A stretch of DNA of 64,000 nucleotides. Origin: Astragalus membranaceus (taxonomy: Eukaryota; Streptophyta; Magnoliopsida; Fabales; Fabaceae). Location of the stretch: contig CM076849.1 in assembly GCA_039519185.1 (NCBI GenBank), positions 115,635,806 through 115,699,805 of the forward strand, in the 5' to 3' direction. A program made the position numbers and the translations under genes. Below, piece after piece: positions 51,566-63,199 of this stretch. The notes below the pieces were generated by a model. The model was given only the letters and a program-made list of their open reading frames with translations, was not told the origin of the DNA and did not search any database. Every line of letters starts with the position of its first letter. The first letter of the stretch is position 1.

Positions 51566-53921
51566 TGTAACAGCCCAAAAATAGTTGTTTATTTATTTAA
51601 TTAATTAAATAAGATTTGGGTGATAGAAATAATGATGATAATAATAATGGGTGGTTTTAATTAATTGGGAATATAGTTGTGGAGAAGTATTAAAATAATT
51701 GGGGGGTTTATTTAGTTAATTAGGAGGTGGTGACGTTTAATTATCCAATTGAACATTAAGTGAAAGCCCATGATCCAAGAGAGGGTCCAAGGTGATAGGC
51801 GTATATGATGAGGGGTTTAAGCATAGGGTTTTAGTCATTGTGCCTTAGTGCAAAATTGAAAGAAAACGTGGAGAGGAGAGAAGAGGGCTGTACGGCGCTC
51901 ACCATAGGAGAAGGGAGGAAGAATTGTTGCTGATTTTCGTGGTGCTTGCTCAAGAGAGGGTTGGGCACCGTTTTGGTGAGTGCAAGAAAGAAGAGATTTT
52001 GCGTGAAGCTCAAGAGGAAAAGGGGGAAAGGATTGCGACTTGTTCCAAGGTGTGTAGGACCATCTTGGTGTTCATCTTCCTAGGACTTTCTTCTCATCTA
52101 ATCTAAGGTAAGGGGAGTCTCACATTATAAGGGTTTATATAATGGTTAGTATGTGGGAGGGTAGTTCTATGATGCCTAGGGTGTATTAGTTATTATGTTG
52201 AATTTCTTGTTGAACTGTTGGTGTTGTTGTGAATATAAGATGAGTTGTGATGTTTGTTGTTGGTGATTTATTGATGTTTGATGTTAATACCATGATTCAC
52301 ATGCTACATGTTGGTGTGATTTGCTTTTGTGTCATGTTTGATAATTCAGGAGGATTGGTAGGGATGATTAGCAATTAGTAATTTGAATTAATGATAATTG
52401 ATTTGGTGATTGATTTGGTGGTCCAAAATTGGTGATTGAATTAACCCTTGATTTTGTGATAACTGAAATATTATTCATGTGGATTGGGACCTTAATTGAT
52501 GGATGTTTTGGCAACAAATAATTGGAGGATTTAATAGGTGATCATGGTGATTTGATTTATATTGATGAGTCTGATTTTGGGAATTAATTTGGGGATTTAA
52601 TTTGGTGAAAATCGGATTTTTGTAGTGTGCCCTAGCCCTAGGCGCACACATGGGCGCCAAACCCGTAGCTGTCCTGAAAAATATTTTGACGTCCCTAAAT
52701 TGTTTTGATCATAACTTTTGACTCGGGTGTCCGTTTTAAACGATTCGAAGTGCGTTGTAAAGCTTATTCAGACGCCCATCTGAATATTCTAATTTGGGGC
52801 TCATAAAACATTTTTCTGGAAAATTTAATTGGGCGTTGACTTCGAACATCGTATTTTGAAAAAAAAAATTGTGGTGACTCAATCATTTTCGGAAAAGAGC
52901 TATTTTAAGGAAATAAAAATGAGTGATGTTGCACGGGCGCCTACGTGGCTGACCCGGACGAAGTAATGACGTGTTGAGTAAAATGACGATAATACCCTTA
53001 GTGGTTAATTAAACGACGTTGTTGCCCTTAGTGGCCAATATTTTGACGTTGATGTGATTATGACGAGGATACCCTTAGTGGTTAATTAAACGACGTTGTT
53101 GCCCTTAGTGGCCAATATTTTGATGATGTTGTGATTATGATGATTTGTGGTTGCACATGTGTCCATAGTGTCTCATAGCATGTGCATTTTATGACGAATA
53201 GGCTTCGGCCTCTTAGTGACGGTGTGCCCATAGTGGCTTATTTATGACGAGAAAACAGTGACGGTGTGCCCATAGTGGCTTATTATGACGAGTATGGTAC
53301 CATCATGCATATGCCCAGGTGTGGGTTGCATTTTCATACATATGCATAAACACGACGCGTTTTGCTTGTGATGTGTTTTTGACGTTGGTTGCCGATGTTG
53401 CTCTGTGATGGTTGTAATGCGACGTTAAGTGTGCCGTGGTAGTTATAGATATTGTCCTCTAATATATTGATTATTATATATGCCTTTATGCTGTTTGAAG
53501 ACTCACCCTTTCTGCTTGGAATGTTGCTCTACTGTGGCAACGCTGCAGGTATCCGCGAGTGAAGGTCATGCTGCCTTCCTTGATAGCTGTTGGGATGTTT
53601 TGAGTCGCTCTCTGATACTGTAACACCTAGGGGGCGTGGGTGAAGTTTGTTGAATTATTTAACTGGCTGTTTAATGATTTTATTGATGTTTTGAGACGTG
53701 TCTGAGGGATTTTGGCGAGTTGCTATTTTTATTCCGCTGTGACGAAATTTTCAAAGTTTAAATTTCATGACGAATGATGCAAAAACCTTGACGAGTGACA
53801 ATGACGAGTTTTATTTATGACGATGTGGCACTTCTTTTCTATTCATTCAAATTAATTTTTGTGAAAACAATTTACTCTGATAAATGACGTGTAACTTATG
53901 GGGTAGAAAAGGGGTGTTACA
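51566..53921 (+). repeat. Element D 5' LTR
   Basis: TATATGA at 51802-51808 after a GCCCATGATCC motif. Purine-rich leader, donor AAG|GTAAGG at 52108, GC motif (TAGGCGCACACATGGGCGCC, 52641-52660), conserved block 52709-52792, tandem repeats (CCCTTAGTGGTTAATTAAACG 52993-53120; GACGGTGTGCCCATAGTGGC 53217-53285), acceptor CGCTGCAG at 53548. No gene; frame 51924-52106 ends exactly at the donor. Confidence 0.93.
52108..53548 (+). other. Predicted intron inside element D 5' LTR
   Basis: Donor TAAG|GTAAGG is a near-perfect plant 5' splice site. Acceptor GGCAACGCTGCAG|GT. AGACTCACCCTT at 53499-53510 lies about 40 nt before the acceptor, contains ACTCAC, and pairs with AAGGGGAGTCT at 52110-52120 apart from one bulged A. 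Mirrored at 57670-59110. Confidence 0.45.
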
Positions 53922-56900
53922 TTAGTGGTATCAGAGCAATGGTTGGTCCGTCCGGCCATGTCATCGAGTCGTTGTGTCAGATAGTGACCAACTGTTGTCT
54001 TTCAGTGCTGACCATTGTTTATGTTGCAGGTACGCCAAAAGTTTCCATTGGTAAGTGAACTAGTGGGGGAGATGTCCCTACTAGTGTTGTGTGCCTTATT
54101 GTGTTTTCGGTGTGTGAATTGTGTTTGTTGGTTGTGGTCCTTATTGTTGACCTCCTTGCTGCGTGTTTCTAAATGGTATGCTCTGTTGTTTAAATGCGCA
54201 CATATGTTTTGGTTGGTATTGAGCTCGGTGTACCCTGCATCATATTCAAATTAATTGCCGCTTGTTGTAAAATGTTAGATTGACATGCACTCAGATGCTC
54301 TTGTAATTGATGTTTGTTGTTAGATGTTGACTTGACATGTATTCGCATGCTCATGCATTTGTAAAGTATAATATTGCATGCTCACCATCCCGAGTTTGGT
54401 TGTCCCTTGAATGTGAACAAACATGATTGCATTTTAAAATGGTAATTACAGCCTATGTTGTTTGTCTGACCTTGTCATGTGTGTCTGCTGTGCCTGTATG
54501 CTACTGATAGCTTACCTTGTTGCATGTTACTCTCCTATGTTGCTTTGTCCGAACTGTCTTAAGTAGTCGACAGTAAGCCTCTGTGAGAAGTCTTGTGCAA
54601 TGTGATTTGATGTTTGGAAACCAAATGCGTTGTAAAATTATTTTATGGACTATTTTAAGTTGTTACTGCACTAATAGCTACCGTGGTGTTTTAATCACTA
54701 CAAGTGAAAATGCTCTCATTCAAATGTACTAATTTTGTCCTCAACTCCTTTTGGAAAATTGCGTGCCGGAGTTTTATGACAAATCTCTTGGTTGTTACTT
54801 ATGGATTTCTATCATGTGGTTTTGAAAATCTAAAAGTAAAGTGATTTCTGAAAGTGCTTTTGAACGTCTATTAAACAATTTTATGGCTGGGTGCTAGTTT
54901 TGGCATTGGAAATTATTTTAATAAATGGACACTGACTTGGTATCAAGTTTTTACTAATGTTACAGTGTTGCACTGTCTTGACTACTATGAATGATAAAGT
55001 TTTGGTTTGAAAGCTACAAATATTGTCTTCTCCTATTTCTGCAACCCCGTAAAATGATTTTGAAAAGTGGACTATATTTCATGTTGTTGTTATCATCCCA
55101 CGTATTCTACTCTATTCGGTCTTTTGCCTGATTTTCCTCAACATGTGATGTTTTCAACTCCGAATCCTTGCGAACTATTCCATGACCGTGAGCTGTAATT
55201 TCCTACACTGAATTTTCCCTGATTTTGTTCTAGCTGTTACCCTCCTTATAATTTCTGTTACGTGATTTTGAGAAGCCTTAAAGATTTAAAAGGTGCATTG
55301 GCACCGTTTGTGCACTTTGTGTTAGCAGTTATAATTCTAATCCAGTATGTGCTACGTGAAGCTTGATGTTGTGCGCTTGAATTTTTATGATGAATCTTCT
55401 TTTGGTTGTTTCTTCCTGAGTAGTTTTGAAAGTATTAAACTAATGACGGGTGCTGAGAATGGATATATGTTTCCTGAAGCTAGTTGCATTGCTAAACGTT
55501 ATGAATGATTAGTATGCGATTCGAGGAGCCGGTGACATCTTTTGTTGCGAAAACTATTTCCGAAAACAAATTGTTGATTTTGCTTGGAAAACATATGTGA
55601 TCGTTTTTCGTGCTTCCGCCTATAAATATTTTTGGTGCAAAAGAGACATTGCAAATTAGTGATGTGTCAATTGTGTGACTACTGTGTTGTTTGAATTTTT
55701 GTACATTGAGTGCAAAACCGGGGAAAATATAGGCACATGTTGAAAATGGCGTTGTCTTGGTGTATTCGGTGATTTTTGAATATCCCGGTGATCGTTGTCG
55801 ATAACGTTGTAAAACTACTTTTGGTGTTTAGAACTGTTTTGGTGTTTGAAAAACTAAATATATTGTTGAATATTTATGGGAGTAATGTTCATATGCCCTA
55901 GAATCCTTTTGTGTCTTACCATGATCATTGATACCATGTGCTGTGTGCCTTGTTTAATTCGCATGTTGAAGAGTAATAACATGTTATCATATGTTAATGC
56001 CTTGTTAATTGTTGTCATGATCATGCGTTATATGTTTTGTTGGACAAGTTTCATGTTAGTTGAATTCCTATGTGCTCATATGTGATCTTATGCCTTGATG
56101 AACATCCTTATGTGAATTGATTTAATGTGTGTTTCATGTTTGAACAAGATTAGTATGATTGACATGTGCGTTCTTGAAAACCCTATTTGTTGATGATTAA
56201 ATCTATTTGTTGATTGAATCTTGACGATTAAACCTATTTGTGGATTATCTTGAATTGTTGCTGTTTTTTTTTAAATTGCTTTTGCTGTTGCTGTTTTATT
56301 GTCACTATTTAAATTACCGTTGTTGTTTTACTGTTGCTATTTAGATGCTGTTACTGTTTTAATTGTTGCTGTTTTAGAAAATAAATATTGCTGTTTTCGG
56401 AAAATAAATGTTGCTGTTTATAAATGTTGCTGTTTCCTGAAAATAATTCTTGCTGTTTTCTGAAAAAAATAATTGTTGTTGTTTTCTGAAAATAAAGGAT
56501 GCTGTTTTCTGGAAATACTTGCTGCTGTTTTCGAAAAATTATTGTTGCTGTCACTGTTTCCGAAAATTACTGTTACGGTTACTAACTTTACGCACTGTTC
56601 CCATTTCTGTGAGTCGCCCCTATTTTTATGGGTTGTCCTATTTTGTGGTTTGTGGTCTAAAAAGTGAAGAGATTTTGAAAATTGCTTTTGAAAAATTAAT
56701 AAACGATTTGATGGTTGGATACTGATATTAGCATTGAAATTTTTTTTTTTTATAAATGGACACTGATCTTGCATGAAGTTTTGCTATAATATGCTTTAAT
56801 TGCACGTGAGTGTTGCACACTGAGTTTTCTTGATTTGGTTCTGACTGTCACATTCTTTATAGATGTGCTGCGTAATTTTGAAAACCTTAAAATTTAAAGT

Positions 56901-57127
56901 GTGCATTGACACTGTTTGTGAGCTTCTTTGAGTTGGCTTTCATTGCCATATGTTCTTAAAAATATTTTATTCAAACTGTTTAAGCTGACGTTTAGTCTTG
57001 TAGAGAGAAAATCAATTTCTAGGACATGTCTCTTGCTGTGTGAACTTGTGTGTAGCTTGCTAGTGGGAAGGTGTTAGTATTGGTGGGTAAAATTTCGAGG
57101 GCGAAATTCTTTTAAGTGGGGGAGAGT
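53922..57127 (+). other. Element D internal region: no gag-pol, diverged internal duplication
   Basis: After the PBS and the CCGTCCGGCCATGTC block it shows AGTGGGGGAGATG (54060), also present in C's gag near 16908, possibly a trace of gag. The rest is T-rich and non-coding. Two segments, about 54800-55330 and 56640-56940, share collinear words (AATAAATGGACACTGA, TGCATTGNCACNGTTTGTG, TGATTTNGTTCT). Bases 56260-56580 hold degenerate TTGCTGTTTTCTGAAAATAA repeats. The short frames here show no known domain. Confidence 0.7.
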
Positions 57128-59483
57128 TGTAACAGCCCAAAAATAGTTGTTTATTTATTTAATTAATTAAATAAGATTTGGGTGATAGAAATAATGATGA
57201 TAATAATAATGGGTGGTTTTAATTAATTGGGAATATAGTTGTGGAGAAGTATTAAAATAATTGGGGGGTTTATTTAGTTAATTAGGAGGTGGTGACGTTT
57301 AATTATCCAATTGAACATTAAGTGAAAGCCCATGATCCAAGAGAGGGTCCAAGGTGATAGGCGTATATGATGAGGGGTTTAAGCATAGGGTTTTAGTCAT
57401 TGTGCCTTAGTGCAAAATTGAAAGAAAACGTGGAGAGGAGAGAAGAGGGCTGTACGGCGCTCACCATAGGAGAAGGGAGGAAGAATTGTTGCTGATTTTC
57501 GTGGTGCTTGCTCAAGAGAGGGTTGGGCACCGTTTTGGTGAGTGCAAGAAAGAAGAGATTTTGCGTGAAGCTCAAGAGGAAAAGGGGGAAAGGATTGCGA
57601 CTTGTTCCAAGGTGTGTAGGACCATCTTGGTGTTCATCTTCCTAGGACTTTCTTCTCATCTAATCTAAGGTAAGGGGAGTCTCACATTATAAGGGTTTAT
57701 ATAATGGTTAGTATGTGGGAGGGTAGTTCTATGATGCCTAGGGTGTATTAATTATTATGTTGAATTTCTTGTTGAACTGTTGGTGTTGTTGTGAATATAA
57801 GATGAGTTGTGATGTTTGTTGTTGGTGATTTATTGATGTTTGATGTTAATACCATGATTCACATGCTACATGTTGGTGTGATTTGCTTTTGTGTCATGTT
57901 TGATAATTCAGGAGGATTGGTAGGGATGATTAGCAATTAGTAATTTGAATTAATGATAATTGATTTGGTGATTGATTTGGTGGTCCAAAATTGGTGATTG
58001 AATTAACCCTTGATTTTGTGATAACTGAAATATTATTCATGTGGATTGGGACCTTAATTGATGGATGTTTTGGCAACAAATAATTGGAGGATTTAATAGG
58101 TGATCATGGTGATTTGATTTATATTGATGAGTCTGATTTTGGGAATTAATTTGGGGATTTAATTTGGTGAAAATCGGATTTTTGTAGTGTGCCCTAGCCC
58201 TAGGCGCACACATGGGCGCCAAACCCGTAGCTGTCCTGAAAAATATTTTGACGTCCCTAAATTGTTTTGATCATAACTTTTGACTCGGGTGTCCGTTTTA
58301 AACGATTCGAAGTGCGTTGTAAAGCTTATTCAGACGCCCATCTGAATATTCTAATTTGGGGCTCATAAAACATTTTTCTGGAAAATTTAATTGGGCGTTG
58401 ACTTCGAACATCGTATTTTGAAAAAAAAAATTGTGGTGACTCAATCATTTTCGGAAAAGAGCTATTTTAAGGAAATAAAAATGAGTGATGTTGCACGGGC
58501 GCCTACGTGGCTGACCCGGACGAAGTAATGACGTGTTGAGTAAAATGACGATAATACCCTTAGTGGTTAATTAAACGACGTTGTTGCCCTTAGTGGCCAA
58601 TATTTTGACGTTGATGTGATTATGACGAGGATACCCTTAGTGGTTAATTAAACGACGTTGTTGCCCTTAGTGGCCAATATTTTGATGATGTTGTGATTAT
58701 GATGATTTGTGGTTGCACATGTGTCCATAGTGTCTCATAGCATGTGCATTTTATGACGAATAGGCTTCGGCCTCTTAGTGACGGTGTGCCCATAGTGGCT
58801 TATTTATGACGAGAAAACAGTGACGGTGTGCCCATAGTGGCTTATTATGACGAGTATGGTACCATCATGCATATGCCCAGGTGTGGGTTGCATTTTCATA
58901 CATATGCATAAACACGACGCGTTTTGCTTGTGATGTGTTTTTGACGTTGGTTGCCGATGTTGCTCTGTGATGGTTGTAATGCGACGTTAAGTGTGCCGTG
59001 GTAGTTATAGATATTGTCCTCTAATATATTGATTATTATATATGCCTTTATGCTGTTTGAAGACTCACCCTTTCTGCTTGGAATGTTGCTCTACTGTGGC
59101 AACGCTGCAGGTATCCGCGAGTGAAGGTCATGCTGCCTTCCTTGATAGCTGTTGGGATGTTTTGAGTCGCTCTCTGATACTGTAACACCTAGGGGGCGTG
59201 GGTGAAGTTTGTTGAATTATTTAACTGGCTGTTTAATGATTTTATTGATGTTTTGAGACGTGTCTGAGGGATTTTGGCAAGTTGCTATTTTTATTCCGCT
59301 GTGACGAAATTTTCAAAGTTTAAATTTCATGACGAATGATGCAAAAACCTTGACGAGTGACAATGACGAGTTTTATTTATGACGATGTGGCACTTCTTTT
59401 CTATTCATTCAAATTAATTTTTGTGAAAACAATTTACTCTGATAAATGACGTGTAACTTATGGGGTAGAAAAGGGGTGTTACA
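57128..59483 (+). repeat. Element D 3' LTR
   Basis: 2356 bp; differs from the 5' LTR only at about 57751 and 59277 in my reading. Ends GGGGTGTTACA. Confidence 0.95.
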
Positions 59484-59920
59484 TGAAGCACGAAGCGACT
59501 TTAAACGTGTCGCAACTTCTGATGGGCGAATTAATTTCAGATCGATTCTGATAAACTTCCCCCAGAGTCCCACGAGGTGCGAAGTGACTTTAAACGTGTC
59601 ACAACCTCTGATGGGCAAGTTAAATTCAGATCGATTCTGATAAACTGCCCCTGAGTCCCACGAGGTGCGAAGTGACTTTAAACGTGTCACAACCTCTGAT
59701 GGGCGAGTTAAATTCAGATCGAGTCTGATAAATTGCCCCCATAGTTAACTTTGCCACGAGGCACGAAGCGACTTTAAACGTATCGCAACCTCTGATGGGT
59801 GAGTTAAATTCAGACCGAGTTCTGATTAACTGCCCCCAGAGTTAAAATTGCCACGAGGCGATATGAGATCATACCTTCAGATGCGCAGGGCGATGACTGG
59901 CGCCCAAGGCCATCTTACGC

Positions 59921-60289
59921 GTGCCAGTTATAAGTATAAGAAACAAGCCTGACAAAGAGAAGCATGGATGTTTCAAAATGAAACATAAAAAATCATGGGG
60001 CAATGACATCGAAGTTAACCCCGTTGGGGTGGTGTTTGACAATCCTCCCGTCTGGAACCTCATGGTCAAAATGAAAGATCGTGGAAATATCAAACAGATA
60101 ACGGTAAGGACAGAAGAAGCAATTCCCCTCGGCACCAAGCGAGCCCTGATATGTCATCAAGAAGAAAAACAGGCTAAGCGACAGGATGAGCAACAAAAAT
60201 TAAGCAGAGTGCCAAGCACGCGTCCACACAAACCAGCGCCCATGAGGGCGCCTGGCAGGGCGCCAGTGAAGAGCAGCCAGCGCCCATGA
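59921..60289 (+). other. Unrecognised open frame in G (122 residues)
   Basis: Starts MPVISIRNKPDKEKHG and ends in repeat-derived APMRAPGRAP copies. The middle (VWNLMVKMKDRGNIKQITV) is not obviously low-complexity, but I know no family for it. The minus strand is also open (59869-60138). Probably a remnant of an element's coding region; function not assignable. Confidence 0.25.
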
Positions 60290-60375
60290 GGGCGCCTGGC
60301 AGGGCGCCAGTGAAGAGCAGCCAGCGCCCATGAGGGTGCCTGGCACGGCGCCAGTGAAGAGCAGCCAGCGCCCAT
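60232..60375. repeat. 44-bp GGCGCC palindrome minisatellite
   Basis: The unit GCGCCCATGAGGGCGCC plus TGGCAGGGCGCCAGTGAAGA has an exact 44-bp period over 3.3 copies, closely related to the 45-bp unit at 22859-23003. Confidence 0.9.
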
Positions 60376-60719
60376 TGTCATACCCCAATTTTGTCCAGCT
60401 TAGGTCCAAACCCTAATTTTCCACAAAAAAAATATATAATAAATTATGCATTGCATTTTGGGTCCTAGAAACCATTCCAAAGTTTTTGAAATCATTTTTA
60501 GGGCTAGAATGCACTTTTTGGGAATTTAGGGTTTTTAGGGTCAAAAAGGGCATTTTGGTCATTTCTCACAAAAGGGTCTATAAAAATAATTTTTGCATGA
60601 AAATATTCTTCAATAAGCCTCATGCATGAAAATAATTTTTAGAAAGTATAAAATTGATTTTATCATGCATATAATATATTCTTGATGAATAAGGAAGTTA
60701 TCCATGTTTTTAGGAAGGC

Positions 60720-61110
60720 ACTCAATCGATTACATCATATCCTTCATTCAAGCAAATAATCGATTATTCCACTCCTTTCAGTCAGGAGCATAATCGATTA
60801 TTCACTCCTCTCCATACAGGCCAATAATCGATTATCACCTATTAAGGAAACAACTAATCGATTATGCCATCTTTTAAACTAAGCCTATAATCGATTATGA
60901 AGTATTTTTGGAAAGTGTCAACATATTTTTGAAGCACCTAATCGATTATACCAAGGCTATAATCGATTATCCTCCTGAAAATAGTCAAGAGCATAATCGA
61001 TTATTGACTCTGAAACCCAAGGCACATAATCGATTATTGAATCTGAGATCCAGAGCACATAATCGATTATGCATATCAAGTGTTTTTCAACATAATCGAT
61101 TAGTCTATTT
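60720..61110 (+). promoter_or_regulatory. ATAATCGATTAT palindrome array in Ogre K U3
   Basis: About 12 copies of AATCGATTA, many extended to the 12-base palindrome ATAATCGATTAT, spaced 20-45 bp apart. The last copy lies about 40 bp upstream of CTATAAATAG (61136-61145). Flanks differ from those in H. Confidence 0.8.
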
Positions 61111-61135
61111 CCTAAAATAGATTAAATCTGATTTC

Positions 61136-61145
61136 CTATAAATAG
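61136..61145 (+). promoter_or_regulatory. TATA box of Ogre K LTR
   Basis: CTATAAATAG followed by GCACC. The leader begins about 30 bases downstream with repeated CACGAGATCAGAGAA words (61216-61285). Confidence 0.75.
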
Positions 61146-62186
61146 GCACCTCGTTTTTCATTTTAGAACACGGACAATTTCACAACTCCTCTCTGCTTCT
61201 CAGACACAGATTTTCACGAGATCAGAGAACAGACACGGATTTTTCACAAGATCAGAGAATCAAACAGATTTTCACGAGATCAGAGAAAAAACCCATTTTT
61301 CTCGAAATCTCTCACATTTTAGAAAAACTCTTCTACGCTTTATTTTTTCGCTCAATTCGTTCCGTTGGTCCGTCTGAGCTGATCTTCTGCAAGAGTTAGT
61401 TGGAGTTGCGTTCTTCAAGTGGTAGTATCTGCCTTCATCAGAGGTATTTCTGTCTTTATATTTGTTAATATTTAATCATTGTGATCCATGCCAAAATTGC
61501 CCTATGTGATTTAACTTAGCTATAGTGTCATTGTTGATGATGAACCACATGATTCCCACTTATGCCTAGTGCATCATGTTCTGAGTGGTGAAGATGGTCT
61601 CAGATGATTCAACCCTTTTAGTTTATATGATGATTGGCCATGTGATTCACACTTGTGCACTTGTGCACTTAATCTTAAGTGTGAGGATTGACCAAAGTGA
61701 TTCAACATTCTTTGATACGTTGGTCGCTAAATAATTTGCTTGCCTATGCTGGCCAATGATCATGATTGAGGCAACTATTTTGCTTAAGCTTACAGTGTCA
61801 ACGTCTACTCTCATATAGAATATCATCAATACTTAGATAGGCCCATTCCTTACATTGCATCTTCCACTAGATGTGCATTTAGATTCCCTTGCGTTTTGTA
61901 GAAATATTTGAGTATGGTTCTCGCCTAGCATCTTCCACTAGATGTGCATTTAGGTTCAATCTCGCCTACTCTTGTATTTTGCTTAATGCCCAATTCAAGC
62001 TCCTTCCTTGCCTATCTATGTGTTGTGATCTAATATGTGTAGTTTAGGCTTGATTTTTGTTTGCAAATTCAAATATTGTTGCTTAATGATTTGATTCCAC
62101 TGATTGTGTTATGCTTGAATCCACCAATTCTTTCTTACATTCATTGTTTTCATTTCTAAACGGCCAGGCACAAAAACGGTTACTAG

Positions 62187-62847
62187 TGGCAATCCATCGC
62201 AACCTTTGTTGGTTTGATTGTCATGAAAGCCTCAATTTCAAAAGACGTTTCAAAAAGATTTTTATTCTTAAGGCTCGTTAGAACTACGTCGCTTTGATTC
62301 CCATTTGGGATACGTAGGAGCGAGTCACATTCTCGTCAAGCGCGATCATAAAAAGTTTAGCATTTGCATAACAAAAAGAAAAGAGTTATTTTCCTAACAA
62401 AAAGAATCACTTTCGCAAACCTTTTCCTTTCTAAAAACCATTTTCAACCCATCGTCGCCAGTGGTTAATCAGAACCCTTGTTCGTCTAGCCATTGGTAGC
62501 GATGTCTTTCTCCCCAAAGTATAACAAGCGATGATCACTCGTAGCCTTTGTTAGTTTGATCATTCGTGCCAATCAATCTCTTTCGAAAACCACTTTCAAA
62601 AGAGCAAATAAAAATGGGTTGCTACTAATAGTCAATCAGAACCTTTGTTCGTCTGACTAGTGGTATTGACTCTCATTTTCTAGAGTACTTAGCGGTGATT
62701 ACCCATGACCTTGGTTAGTTTAATCATTCACTAAATGCTCGTCCTATTTCGAAAACTCGCTAAAAAAGATAAAAAACAAAAACTTTTCAAAAAGACAAAG
62801 AAGAACTACGTAGCTTTGAATTCTCCATCGCACCGGGAGATACGTAG
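62187..62847 (+). other. Five loop-conserved hairpins and two CTACGT hairpins in Ogre K LTR
   Basis: Hairpins at 62187-62223, 62451-62503, 62528-62567, 62624-62664 and 62704-62738 have loops resembling CATCANAACCTTTGTTNGT. Stems include TGGCAATC/GATTGTCA and a 17-position stem at 62451-62503 with four G-U pairs and one mismatch. CTACGT hairpins lie at 62284-62317 and 62806-62847, in the same order as in H. Confidence 0.7.
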
Positions 62848-63199
62848 GAGCGGGCCATGTCCCGTCAAGCGTTTTTTCTAAAAAACCATTTTTCCCCCTT
62901 TTTCATAATGAATAAAGATTTTCATTAAGAATTTTTCAATAAGAAGTAGAGAGGCAAAATTAAGTATTTTCAAGTCAACACACTAAAACCACACATTTAA
63001 TTAAAGGTTCCCTCTCAGTAGAGAGGGCGTGTGGGGTGCTAACACCTTCCCTGCGAGTAACCGACCCCCGAACCCTATTCTCTAGTTTTGCAAGACCAAT
63101 CGTTTTCCAAAAAAGGTTTTCCTAATATTTTCCTTAATAAATATTGGTGGCGGCTCCATTGTCTTAGAAAAAGTTGTGAACGAGGAAGGTTCTCCCTCG

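Larger units (their letters stand above)
51566..59483 (+). mobile_element. Element D: very young non-coding LTR retrotransposon (LARD-like)
   Basis: TSD TGAAG at 51561-51565 and 59484-59488. The LTRs are both 2356 bp (51566-53921, 57128-59483), and I find only two differences. PBS TGGTATCAGAGC at 53926-53937, PPT AAGTGGGGGAGAGT before 57128. The 3.2-kb internal region has no gag-pol. LTR ends, PPT and the post-PBS block resemble A and C, so an autonomous C-like relative is the likely helper. Confidence 0.95.
59484..60375. repeat. Base-layer repeat G, piece 4
   Basis: Four further units of the 88-96 bp repeat (GACTTTAAACG at 59497, 59586, 59674, 59770), each with a TAAACTGCCCCC tract. An open plus frame (59921-60289) follows with no domain I recognise, then a 44-bp GC palindrome minisatellite (CATGAG at 60241, 60285, 60329, partial at 60373) interrupted by Ogre K. 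Confidence 0.65.

Noticed and set aside
61216..61290. Repeated CACGAGATCAGAGAA words in K as a tRNA-like or coding feature
   Set aside because: Short direct repeats in the leader without a fold or frame; H has related AGATCTCGTG words at the same place.
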